This document shows positions 21,929 through 34,100 of a DNA stretch of 64,000 bases, one piece after another. Position numbers and translations under genes: made by a program. Origin of the DNA: Mixophyes australis (lineage: Eukaryota; Chordata; Amphibia; Anura; Limnodynastidae); NCBI GenBank assembly GCA_036250195.1, contig JAVHZZ010000003.1:22349573-22413572 (forward strand), given 5' to 3'. Position 1 is the stretch's first letter. Every line of letters begins with the position of its first letter. Below the pieces are notes generated by a model. It was not told the origin of the DNA. It saw nothing but the letters and a program-made list of their open reading frames with translations, and did no database searches.

Positions 21929-24625
21929 TCAGTCCATCCGTCCGTCCATCAGTCCATCTGTCTGTCCTTCCATCCGTCCATCAGTCCATTTGTCCGTCCT
22001 TCCATCAGTCCATCCATCAGTCCATCCATCCGCCCAACCGTCCGTCCTTCCGTCCGTCCTTCCATCCGTCCCTCCATCCGTCTGTCCTTCCATCCGTCCA
22101 TCCTTCCATCCATCCGTCCGTCCATCCTTCTTTCCGTCCATCCGTCTGTCCTTCCATCCTTCCATCCATCCGTCCGTCCGTCTGCCCGTCCGTCCATCTG
22201 TCTGACTGTCTGTCCTTTCGTCCTTCCGCCCATCCGTCCATCTGCCCGTCCGACCATCCGTCCTTCCATCCGTCCAAGCATCCGTCCGTCCATCCGTCCA
22301 ACAGTCCATCCGTCCTTCCTTCCGTCCGTCCGTCCACCCATCTGCCCGTCCGTCCTTCCGTCCGTTCAGGCATCCGTCCGTCCATCCGTCCAACAGTCCA
22401 TCCGTCCTTCCGTCCGTCCGTCCGTCCACCCATCTGCCCGTCCGTCCGCTTGTCCGTCCGCACGTCTGTCTGCCCGTCCGCCCGTCCTTCCTTCCGTCCG
22501 TCCGTCCGTCCATCCGCCTGTCCGACCGTCCATCCGCCCGTCCGTCTTACTTTCCGTCCAACCGTCCAACAGTCCATCCACCTGTCCGTCCTACTTTCCG
22601 TCCAACAGTCCATCCGTCCTTCCTTCCGTCCATCCGTCCGTCCGCACGTCCATCAGTCCATCTGTCCGTCCTTTCATCCGTCCATCCTTCCGTCCTTCCA
22701 TCCGTCCATCCTTCCGTCAGTCTATCCGTCCGTCCGAACGTCAGTCCATCCGTCCATCAGTCCATCTGTCTGTCCTTCCATCCGTCCATCAGTCCATTTG
22801 TCCGTCCTTCCATCCGTCCATCCATCAGTCCATCCATCCATCCGCCCAACCGTCCGTCCTTCCATCCGTCCCTCCATCCGTCCATCCTTCCATCCATCCG
22901 TCCGTCCGTCCGTCCGTCCATCCATCTGACCGTCCGTCCTTCCGTCCTTCCGCCCATCTGTCCATCTGCCCGTCCGACCGTCCGTCCTTCCGTCCGTCCG
23001 TCCTTCCATCCGTCCGTCCTTCCGAGCGTCCATCCATCCGTCCATCAGTCCATCTGTCCCTCCTTCCATCTGTCCGTCCTTCCATCCGTCCATCCATCAG
23101 TCCATCCCTCCATCCACCCAACCGTCCGTCCTTTCGTCAGTCCTTCCATCCGTCCGTCCTTCCATCCGTCCATTATTCTGTCCTTCCGTCCGTCCAACCG
23201 TCCGTCCAAGCGTCCATCCGTCCGTCTGTCCATCAGTCCAACCGTCCACAGTCCATCTGTCCTTCCTTCCGTCCATCCGTCCGTCCGTCCATCCGTCCTT
23301 CCATCTGTCCGTCCAACCGTCCATCAGTCCGTCCAAGCGTCAATCCGTCCATCAGTCCAACAGTCCATCCGTCCTTGCTTCCGTCCGTCCGTCCGCTTGT
23401 CCATCCGTCCGTCCGTCCGTCTGTCCGTCCTTTCATCCGTCCATCCATCCGTCCTTCCGTCAGTACTTCCATCCGTCTGTCCTTCCTTCCATCCACCCGT
23501 CCCGTCCGTCTAACCGTCCGTCCTTTCATCCGTCCATCCATCAGTCCAACCGTCCATCCGCCCAACCATCCGTCCTTCCGTCAGTACTTCCATCCGTCTG
23601 TCCTTCCTTCCATCCACCCGTCCTTCCGTCCGTCTAACCGTCCGTCCATCCGTCCATCCTTCCGTCCGTCCTATCGTCCGTCTGTCCTTCCGTCCTTCCG
23701 CCCATCCGCCCGTCCGACCGTCCGTCCAACTTTCCGTCCATTCATCCATCCGTCCAACAGTCCATCCGTCCTTCCATCCGTCCATCCTTCCGTCCGTCCG
23801 TCCGAACGTCCGTCCATCCATCCGTCCTTCCGTCCATCCGTTCAACCATCCGTCCATCCATCCGTCCATCAGTCCATCCATCCGTCCATCAGTCCATCCG
23901 TCCATCCGCCCAACCGTCCATTCTTCCATCCGTCCTTCCATCCGTCCCTCCATTCGTCCGTCCGTCCATCCATCCTTCCTTCCGTCCGTCCAGCCGTCCA
24001 TCCGTCCGTCCGTCCATCCACCAGTCCGTCCACACGGTCGTCCGCACGTCCTTCCTTCCGTCCGTCCATCTGTCCTTTCTTCCGTCCAACAGTCCATCCG
24101 TCTGTCGGTCCTTCCATCCGTTTGTCCGTCCAATCATCTGTCCATCCGTCCTTCCTTCCGTCCGTCCGTCCATCCAAGCATCCATCCGTCCATCCAAGCG
24201 TCCATCCGTCCATCCAAGCGTCCATCCGTCCATCCATCCGTCCTTCCGTCCAACCGTTTATCCATCCATCCGTCCATCCTTCCACCCGTCCATCCGTCCC
24301 TCCGTCCTTCCTTCCATCCGTCCGTCCAACCGTCCGTCCGCCCGTCCTTCCGTCCGTCCATCCTTCCTTCCATCCGTCCGTTAACCGTCCATCCGCCCGT
24401 CCGTCCTTCCGCCCGTCCATACGTACGTCCAACCGTCCGTCCGTCCAACAGTCCATCCATCCGTCCATCCGTCCGTCCTTCCTTCCATCCGTCCGTCCAA
24501 CCGTCCGTCCGCCCATCCTTCCGACCGTCCATCCTTCCGTCCGCCCCACCATCCGTCCCACCGTCCATCAGTCCTCTGCCCTTCCTTCCGTCCACACGTC
24601 CGTCCGCACGTCCGTCCTTCCGTCC
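21929..24625 (+). repeat. About 3-kb higher-order unit, first copy
   Basis: Its start pairs with 25404 (displacement about 3,470) and its end with 27545 (displacement 2,984). For example, the - strand stretches 23869-24561 and 26853-27545 have the same 230 residues, and 23889-24233 matches 26873-27217. The drop in displacement implies about 480 bp missing from the middle of the second copy. Confidence 0.78.
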
Positions 24626-25389
24626 GTCCAACCGTCCATCCGTCCGTCCATCCTTCCGTCCGTCCTACCGTCCGTCTGTCCTTCTTCCCATCCGTCCCGT
24701 CCGTCCGTCTGACCGTCCGTCCGTCCGACCGTCCATCCGTCCTTCCGTCCGACCGTCCAAGCGTCCATCCATCCGTCCTTCCGTGCGTCCAACCGTCCGT
24801 CCGTCCATCCTTCCGGCCGTCCTTCCGTCTGTCCTTCCGCCCATCCGCCCATCCGTCCGTCCGCCCATCCGTCCGACTTTCCGTTCGTCTGACCGTCCAC
24901 CTGTCTGTCCGTCCATCCTTCCGTCCGTCCGTCCTACCGTCCGTCTGTCCATCAGTCCAACCGTCCACCAGTCCATCTGTCCTTCCTTCTGTCCGTCCGT
25001 TCGTCCACCCATCTGCCCGTCCGTCCGCTTGTCCGTCCGCCCGTCCGCACGTCCGTCCGCCCGTCCGCCCGTCCTTCCTTCCGTTCGTCCGTCCGCCTGT
25101 CCGACCGTCCATCCGCCCGTCCGTCTTACTTTTCGTCCAACCGTTTAACAGTCCATCCGTCCTTCCTTCCGTCCATCCTTCCGTCCGTCCATCAGTCCAT
25201 CTGTCCGTCCTTTCATCCGTCCATCTGTCCGTCCTTCCATCCGTCCATCCATCAGTCCATCCGTCCATCCATCCATCCTTCCGTCCTTCCATCCATCAGT
25301 CCATCCGTCCATCCGTCCATCCATCCATCCTTCCGTCCTTCCATCCGTCCATCCTTCCGTCAGTCTATCCGTCCGTCCGAACGTCAGTC

Positions 25390-27645
25390 CATCCGTCCGT
25401 CCATCAGTCCATCTGTCTGTCCTTCCATCCGTCCATCAGTCCATTTGTCCGTCCTTCCATCAGTCCATCCATCAGTCCATCCATCCGCCCAACCGTCCGT
25501 CCTTCCGTCCGTCCTTCCATCCGTCCCTCCATCCGTCTGTCCTTCCATCCGTCCATCCTTCCATCCATCCGTCCGTCCATCCTACTTTCCGTCCATCCGT
25601 CTGTCCTTCCATCCTTCCATCCTTCCATCCATCCGTCCGTCCGTCTGCCCGTCCGTCCATCTGTCTGACTGTCCGTCCTTTCGTCCTTCCGCCCATCCGT
25701 CCATCTGCCCGTCCGACCGTCCGTCCTTCCATCCGTCCAAGCATCCGTCCGTCCATCCGTCCAACAGTCCATCCGTCCTTCCTTCCGTCCGTCCGTCCAC
25801 CCATCTGCCCGTCCGTCCTTCCGTCCGTTCAGGCATCCGTCCGTCCATCCGTCCAACAGTCCATCCGTCCTTCCGTCCGTCCGTCCGTCCACCCATCTGC
25901 CCGTCCGTCCGCTTGTCCGTCCGCACGTCTGTCTGCCCGTCCGCCCGTCCTTCCTTCCGTCCGTCCGTCCGTCCATCCGCCTGTCCGACCGTCCATCCGC
26001 CCGTCCGTCTTACTTTCCGTCCAACCGTCCAACAGTCCATCCACCTGTCCGTCCTACTTTCCGTCCAACAGTCCATCCGTCCTTCCTTCCGTCCATCCTT
26101 CCGTCCATCCGTCCGTCCGCACGTCCATCAGTCCATCTGTCCGTCCTTTCATCCGTCCATCCTTCCGTCCTTCCATCCGTCCATCCTTCCGTCAGTCTAT
26201 CCGTCTGTCCGAACGTCAGTCCATCCGTCCATCAGTCCATCTGTCTGTCCTTCCATCCGTCCATCAGTCCATTTGTCCGTCCTTCCATCCGTCCATCCAT
26301 CAGTCCATCCATCCATCCGCCCAACCGTCCGTCCTTCCATCCATCCGTCCGTCCGTCCGTCCGTCCATCCATCTGACCGTCCGTCCTTCCGCCCATCTGT
26401 CCATCTGCCCGTCCGACCGTCCGTCCTTCCGTCCGTCCGTCCTTCCATCCGTCAGTACTTCCATCCGTCTGTCCTTCCTTCCATCCACCCGTCCCGTCCG
26501 TCTAACCGTCCGTCCTTTCATCCGTCCATCCATCAGTCCAACCGTCCATCCGCCCAACCATCCGTCCTTCCGTCAGTACTTCCATCCGTCTGTCCTTCCT
26601 TCCATCCACCCGTCCTTCCATCCGTCTAACCGTCCGTCCATCCGTCCATCCTTCCGTCCGTCCTATCGTCCGTCTGTCCTTCCGCCCATCCGCCCGTCCG
26701 ACCGTCCGTCCAACTTTCCGTCCATTCATCCATCCGTCCAACAGTCCATCCGTCCTTCCATCCGTCCATCCTTCCGTCCGTCCGTCCGAACGTCCGTCCA
26801 TCCATCCGTCCTTCCGTCCATCCGCTCAACCATCCGTCCATCCATCCGTCCATCAGTCCATCCATCCGTCCATCAGTCCATCCGTCCATCCGCCCAACCG
26901 TCCATTCTTCCATCCGTCCTTCCATCCGTCCCTCCATTCGTCCGTCCGTCCATCCATCCTTCCTTCCGTCCGTCCAGCCGTCCATCCGTCCGTCCGTCCA
27001 TCCACCAGTCCGTCCACACGGTCGTCCGCACGTCCTTCCTTCCGTCCGTCCATCTGTCCTTTCTTCCGTCCAACAGTCCATCCGTCTGTCGGTCCTTCCA
27101 TCCGTTTGTCCGTCCAATCATCTGTCCATCCGTCCTTCCTTCCGTCCGTCCGTCCATCCAAGCATCCATCCGTCCATCCAAGCGTCCATCCGTCCATCCA
27201 AGCGTCCATCCGTCCATCCATCCGTCCTTCCGTCCAACCGTTTATCCATCCATCCGTCCATCCTTCCACCCGTCCATCCGTCCCTCCGTCCTTCCTTCCA
27301 TCCGTCCGTCCAACCGTCCGTCCGCCCGTCCTTCCGTCCGTCCATCCTTCCTTCCATCCGTCCGTTAACCGTCCATCCGCCCGTCCGTCCTTCCGCCCGT
27401 CCATACGTACGTCCAACCGTCCGTCCGTCCAACAGTCCATCCATCCGTCCATCCGTCCGTCCTTCCTTCCATCCGTCCGTCCAACCGTCCGTCCGCCCAT
27501 CCTTCCGACCGTCCATCCTTCCGTCCGCCCCACCATCCGTCCCACCGTCCATCAGTCCTCTGCCCTTCCTTCCGTCCATCCGTCCACACGTCCGTCCGCA
27601 CGTCCGTCCTTCCGTCCGTCCAACCGTCCATCCGTCCGTCCATCC
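25390..27645 (+). repeat. About 3-kb higher-order unit, second copy with internal deletion
   Basis: Partner of 21929-24625, ending exactly at the boundary with the non-repetitive 539-bp module. It keeps rare shared markers such as 'ccagtccgtccacacggtcg' and the paired 'ccatacgtacgtccaacc'. Interval 24626-25389 between the two copies carries sequence also found near 19.1 kb and 21.5 kb. Confidence 0.75.
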
Positions 27646-28184
27646 TTCCCATCCAGTGGTTACAGATCCAGATGTCTGTCTATACTGCATCTGCTAGGAT
27701 AAATGAGTATTATATATTAGTATATATTACCAATATATTAGTACTATTGTATTATATAGTACGTCCAGTTTATTTACATTACAGAGTGTCTCCTAAAGAT
27801 GTTTATATACAGAGTACTTTCCCCTACATAATCTGTATAATGAATATTAGGAAGATGACACTGATTGTTTGTCCATGGCTGCACAAATAACGTGATATAC
27901 ACATATTATACAGATATTACTTGAGTAATAATAGTAAATATTTTATACCTGGGCTCTGGATTACAGTTACCCCACTATATAAAACATCTCACCGCAGTTG
28001 TATCTTCCTGTATCTGCCATTACATCTCCTCCCTGGCTCACCTCCTCCTGTCTTGTGAGTGAGAGAGAGTGAGTGAGTGCTGTCATGTCAGCATTGTGAT
28101 GTCAGAGGTTACAAGCCCTGATGCAGGCTAGAGATACTAGATACACTAATGACACTGAGAGGACCCAATCACTGATTTATTCTG
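27646..28184 (+). repeat. 539-bp non-repetitive module embedded in the array (copy A)
   Basis: This is the only non-tetranucleotide DNA inside the array. I see no difference between it and 38989-39527; both are 539 bp long, displaced by 11,343 bp, and a 72-codon open stretch (27672-27890) is identical. The edges share short homology with the array: 'ttcc' on the left and 'tctg' on the right. It includes a TATA-like 'tatataaaa' at 27976-27984 and a GAGT-rich segment near 28055-28078. No coding function was recognised. Confidence 0.92.
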
Positions 28185-31100
28185 TCCATCCGTCCATCCT
28201 TCCGACCGTCCCTCCTACCGTCCGTCTGTCCTTCCGCCCATCCGTCCGTCCGTCCGTCCGTCTGACCGTCCGTCCGTCCGTCCGTCCGTCCGTCCGTCCG
28301 TCTGACCGTCCATCCATTCGTCCTTCCGTCCGTCCATCCATGCATCCTTCCGTCCGTCCGTCCTTCTATCCGTCCGTCCGACCGGCCTTCCGATCGGCTA
28401 TCCATCCGTCCATCAGTACATCTTTCCATCCTTCCATCCGTCCATCAGTACATCTTTCCATCCTTCCATCCGTCCAACAGTCCATCCGTCCTTCCATCCT
28501 TCCGTCAGTCCATCCGTCCGTCCATCAGTCCATCTGTCTTTCCTTCCATCCGTCCATTAGTCTATTTGTCCGTCCTTCCATCCGTCAGTCCATCCGTCCA
28601 TCCGCCCAACGGTCCGTCCTTCCGTCCGTCCTTCCATCCCTCCATCCGTCTGTCCTTCCATCCGTCCATCCATCCGTCCGTCCGACTGCCCGTCTGTCCG
28701 TCCTTCCGTCCGTCCATCCGTCCGTCCGTCCGTCCGTCCTTCCGCCCATCTGCCCGTCCGACCGTCCGTCCGTCCGTCCTTCCATCCGTCCGTCCGACCA
28801 TCCTTCCGACTGTCCATCCATCCGTCCATCAGTCCATCTGTCCGTCCTTCCATCCGTCCATCAGTCCATCTGTCCGTCCTTCCATCCGTCCATCCATCAG
28901 TCCATCCATCAGTCTATTCCTACATCCGCCCAACCGTCCGTCCTTTCGTCAGTCCTTCCATCCGTCCATCTGTCCATCCGTCCATCAGTCCAACCGTCCA
29001 CCAGTCCATCTGTCCTTTCTTCCGTCCATCTGTCCGTCCATCTGTCCGTCCATCCGTCCGTCCATCCGTCCTTCCATCCGTCCGTCCAACCAGCCATCCG
29101 ACCGTCCAAGCGTCCATCCGTCCATTTGTCCAACAGTCCATCCGTCCTTCCTTCCGTCCATCCGTCCGTCCACCCAACTGCCGTCCATCCGTTCGTCTGT
29201 CAGTCCGCCCGTCGTCCCCCCATCCGTCCATCTGTCCATCCATCAGTCCAACCGTCCATCCGCCCAACCATTCGTCCTTCCGTCAGTCCTTCCATCCGTC
29301 CGTCCTTCCATCCGTCCATCCATCAGTCCATCCGTCCATCCGCCCAACCGTCCGTCCTTCCATCCGTCCCTCCATCCGTCCTTCCGTCCGTCCAACCGTC
29401 CATCCTTCCGACCGTCCGTCCTACCGTCCGTCTGTCCTTCCGCCCATCCGTCCGTCCTTCCGTCTGACCGTCCGTCCGTCCGTCTGACCGTCCATCCATT
29501 CGTCCTTCCGTCCGTCCATCCATGCATCCTTCCGTCCGTCCGTCCTTCCATCCGTCCGTCCGGCCTTCTGATCGTCCGTCCATCAGTCCATCTGTCCGTC
29601 CTTCCATCCGTCCATCAGTCCATCTGTCCGTCCTTCCTTTCCGTCCATCCATTAGTCCATTCCTCCATCCGCCCAACCGTCCGTGCTTTCGTCAGTCCTT
29701 CCATCCGTCCATCTGTCCATCCGTCCATCAGTCTAACCGTCCACCAGTCCATCTGTCCTTTCTTCCATCCATCCGTCCGTCCATCCGTCCTTCCATCCGT
29801 CCGTCCAACCAGCCATCCGACCGTCCAAGCGTCCATCCGTCCATTTGTCCAACAGTCCATCCATCCTTCCTTCCGTCCATCTGTCCTTCCTTCCGTCCAT
29901 CTGTCCGTCCTGCCGTCCGTCCTTCCATCCGTCCGTCCAACCAGCCATCCGACCGTCCAAGCGTCCATCCGTCCAACAGTCCATCCGTCCATCCATCAGT
30001 CCATCCGTCCATCCACCCAACCGTCCGTCCTTCCATCCGTCCATTATTCCGTCCTTCCGTCCGTCCAACCGTCCGTCCAAGCGTCCATCCGTCCGTCTGT
30101 CCATCAGTCTAACCGTCCACCAGTCCATCTGTCCTTCCTTCCATCCATCCGTCCGTCAAACAGTCCATCCGTCCTTCCTTCCGTCCAACCGTCCATCCGT
30201 CCAACAGTCCATCCGTCCTTCCATCCTTCCGTCAGTCCATCCGTCCGTCCATCAGTCCATCTGTCTTTCCTTCCATCCGTCCATTAGTCTATTTGTCCGT
30301 CCTTCCATCCGTCAGTCCATCCGTCCATCCGCCCAACGGTCCGTCCTTCCGTCCGTCCTTCCATCCCTCCATCCGTCTGTCCTTCCATCCGTCCATCCAT
30401 CCGTCCGTCCGACTGCCCGTCTGTCCGTCCTTCCGTCCGTCCATCCGTCCGTCCGTCCGTCCTTCCGCCCATCTGCCCGTCCGACCGTCCGTCCGTCCTT
30501 CCATCCGTCCGTCCGACCATCCTTCCGACTGTCCATCCATCCGTCCATCAGTCCATCTGTCCGTCCTTCCATCCGTCCATCAGTCCATCTGTCCGTCCTT
30601 CCATCCGTCCATCCATCAGTCCATCCATCAGTCCATCCCTCCATCCGCCCAACCGTCCGTCCTTTCGTCAGTCTTTCCATCCGTCCATCCATCAGTCCAT
30701 CCTTCCGTCCGTCCAACCGTCCGTCCAAGCGTCCATCCGTCCGTCTGTCCATCAGTCCAACCGTCCACCAGTCCATCTGTCCTTCCTTCTATCCATCCGT
30801 CCGTCTGTCCGTCCAAGCGTCCATCCGTCCATCAGTCCATCCGTCTTTCCTTCCGTCCATCCGTCCGTCCCTCCACCCATCTGCCCATCCGTCCTCTTGT
30901 CCGTCCGTCCGCCCGTCTGACCGTCTGACCGTCCGTCCGTCCTTCCGCCCATCCAACCGTCTGTCCAAGCGTCCATCCATCCGTCCTTCCGTCCGTCCAA
31001 CCGTCCATCCGTCCGTCCATCCTTCCGTCCGTCCTACCGTCCGTCTGTCCTTCTGCCCATCCGTCCCGTCCGTCCGTTTGACCGTCCGTCCGTCCGACCG

Positions 31101-34100
31101 TCCATCCGTCCTTCCGTCCGACCGTCCAAGCGTCCATCCATCCGTCCTTCTGTGCGTCCAACCGTCCGTCCGTCCATCCTTCCGGCCGTCCTTCCGTCTG
31201 TCCTTCCGCCCATCCGTCCGTCCGCCCATCCGTCCGACTTTCCGTCCGTCTGACCGTCCACCTGTCTGTCCGTCCATCCTTCCGTCCGTCCGTCCTACCG
31301 TCCGTCTGTCCTTCCGTCCTTCCGCCCATCCGTCTTTCCGTCCGACTTTCCGTCCATCAGTCCATCCGTCCTTCCATCCGTCCATCCTAACGTCCGAACG
31401 TCCGTCCATCCGTCCGTCCATAAGTCCATCTGTCTGTCCTTACATCCGTCCATCAGTCCATTTGTCCGTCCTTCCATCCGTCCAGCCATCAGTCCATCCG
31501 TCCATCCGCCCAACGGTTCGTCCTTCCATCCCTCCATCCGTCTGTCCTTCCATCCGTCCATCCATCCGTCCGTCCGACTGCCCGTCCGTCCGTCCTTCCG
31601 TCCGTCCGTCCTTCCGCCCATCTGCCCGTCCGACCGTCCGTCCTTCCATCCGTCCGTCCGACCATCCTTCCGACTGTCCATCCATCCGTCCATCAGTCCA
31701 TCTGTCCGTCCTTCCATCCGTCCATTTGTCCGTCCTTCCATCCGTCCAGCCATTAGTCCATCCGTCCATCCGCCCAACGGTCCGTCCTTCCGTCCGTCCT
31801 TCCATCCCTCCATCCGTCTGTCCTTCCATCCGTCCATCCATCCGTCCGTCCGACTGCCCGTCCGTCCGTCCGTCCTTCCGTCCGTCCTTCCGTCCGTCCG
31901 TCCTTCCGCCCATCTGCCCGTCCGACCGTCCGTCTTTTCATCCGTCCGTCCGACCATCCTTCCGACTGTCCATCCATCCGTCCATCAGTCCATCCGTCCG
32001 TCCTTCCATCCGTCCATCCATCAGTCCATCCTTCCGTCCGTCCAACCGTCCGTCCAAGCGTCCATCCGTCCGTCTGTCCATCAGTCCAACCGTCCACCAG
32101 TCCATCTGTCCTTCCTTCTATCCATCCGTCCTTCCGTCCAAGCGTCCATCCGTCCATCAGTCCATCCGTCTTTCCTTCCGTCCATCCGTCCGTCCCTCCA
32201 CCCATCTGCCCATCCGTCCTCTTGTCCGTCCGTCTGACCGTCTGACCGTCCGTCCGTCCTTCCGCCCATCCAACCGTCTGTCCAAGCGTCCATCCATCCG
32301 TCCTTCCGTCCGTCCAACCGTCCATCCGTCCATCCTTCCGTCCGTCCTACCATCCGTCTGTCCTTCTGCCCATCCGTCCCGTCCGTCCGTCTGACCGTCC
32401 GTCCATCCGACCGTCCATCCGTCCTTCCGTTCGACCGTCCAAGCGTCCAGCCATCCGTCCTTCCGTGCGTCCAACCGTCCGTCCGTCCATCCTTCCGTCT
32501 GTCCTTCCGCCCATCCGTCCGTCCGCCCATCCGTCCGACTTTCCGTCCGTCTGACCGTCCACCTGTCTGTCCGTCCATCCTTCCGTCCGTCCTACCGTCC
32601 GTCTGTCCTTCCGTCCTTCCGCCCATCCGTCTTTCCGTCCGACTTTCCGTCCATCCGTCCATCCGTCCTTCCATCCATCCATCCATCCGTCCTAATGTCC
32701 GAACGTCCGTCCATCCGTCCGTCCATTAGTCCATCTGTCTGTCCTTACATCCGTCCATCAGTCCATTTGTCCGTCCTTCCATCCGTCCAGCCATCAGTCC
32801 ATCCGTCTATCCGCCCAACCGTCCGTCCTTCTGTCCGTCCTTCCATCCGTCCATCCTTCCCTCCGTCCATCCTTCCATCCATCCGTCCAACCGACTGCCC
32901 GTCCGTCCTTCCTTCCGTCCGTCTGACCGTCCGTCCTTCCGCCCATCCGTCCATCCGCCCGTCCGACCGTCCGTCCGTCCTTCCATCCTTCCGACCGTCC
33001 TTCCGACCGTCCATCCATCCGTCCATCTGTCCGTCCTTCCATCCGTCCATCAGTCCATCTGTCCGTCCTTCCATCCGTCCATCCATCTGCCCAACCGTCC
33101 GTCCTTTCGTCAGTCCTTACATCCGTCCGTCCTTCCATCCGTCCATCCATCCGTCCTTCCGTCCGTCCAACCATCCGTCCAAGCGTCCATCCGTCCGTCC
33201 ATCAGTCCAACCGTCCACCAGTCCATCTGTCCTTCCTTCCATCCATCCGTCCTTCCGTCCGTCCAAGCATCCGTCCGTCCATCCGTCCAACAGTCCATCC
33301 GTCCTTCCTTCTGTCCGTCCGTTCGTCCACCCATCTGCCCGTCCGTCCGCTTGTCCGTCCGCCCGTCCGCACGTCCGCCCGTCCGCCCGTCCTTCCTTCC
33401 GTTCGTCCGTCCGCCTGTCCGACCGTCCATCCGCCCGTCCGTCTTACTTTTCGTCCAACCGTTTAACAGTCCATCCGTCCTTCCTTCCGTCCATCCTTCC
33501 GTCCATCAGTCCATCTGTCCGTCCTTTCATCCGTCCATCTGTCCGTCCTTCCATCCGTCCATCCATCAGTCCATCCGTCCATCCATCCATCCTTCCGTCC
33601 TTCCATCCATCAGTCCATCCGTCCATCCGTCCATCCATCCATCCTTCCGTCCTTCCATCCGTCCATCCTTCCGTCAGTCTATCCGTCCGTCCGAACGTCA
33701 GTCCATCCGTCCGTCCATCAGTCCATCTGTCTGTCCTTCCATCCGTCCATCAGTCCATTTGTCCGTCCTTCCATCAGTCCATCCATCAGTCCATCCATCC
33801 GCCCAACCGTCCGTCCTTCCGTCCGTCCTTCCATCCGTCCCTCCATCCGTCTGTCCTTCCATCCGTCCATCCTTCCATCCATCCGTCCGTCCATCCTACT
33901 TTCCGTCCATCCGTCTGTCCTTCCATCCTTCCATCCATCCGTCCGTCCGTCTGCCCGTCCGTCCGTCCATCTGTCTGACTGTCCGTCCTTTCGTCCTTCC
34001 GCCCATCCGTCCATCTGCCCGTCCGACCGTCCGTCCTTCCATCCGTCCAAGCATCCGTCCGTCCATCCGTCCAACAGTCCATCCGTCCTTCCTTCCGTCC

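Larger units (their letters stand above)
9791..27645 (+). repeat. Giant degenerate tetranucleotide array, block 1 (about 17.9 kb)
   Basis: The sequence is a continuous 4-bp-phased tandem repeat of TCCG with frequent TCCA, TCCT and TCTG variants, plus rarer 'accg', 'gccc' and 'caag' steps. The phase is occasionally shifted. The unit has no stop codon in any frame on either strand, so long open frames appear everywhere: Pro-Ser-Val/Ile/Arg patterns on +, Asp-Gly-Arg-Thr/Trp patterns on -. None has start context, splice signals or a non-periodic domain, and these frames should not be annotated as genes. Larger blocks are themselves duplicated inside it. The array is CpG-dense on both strands, and the - strand has GG every 4 nt. 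Confidence 0.97.

Noticed and set aside
9791..27645. Telomeric or known centromeric satellite
   Set aside because: There is no TTAGGG-type unit and no 100-200-bp monomer. The base unit is 4 bp, although higher-order structure exists.
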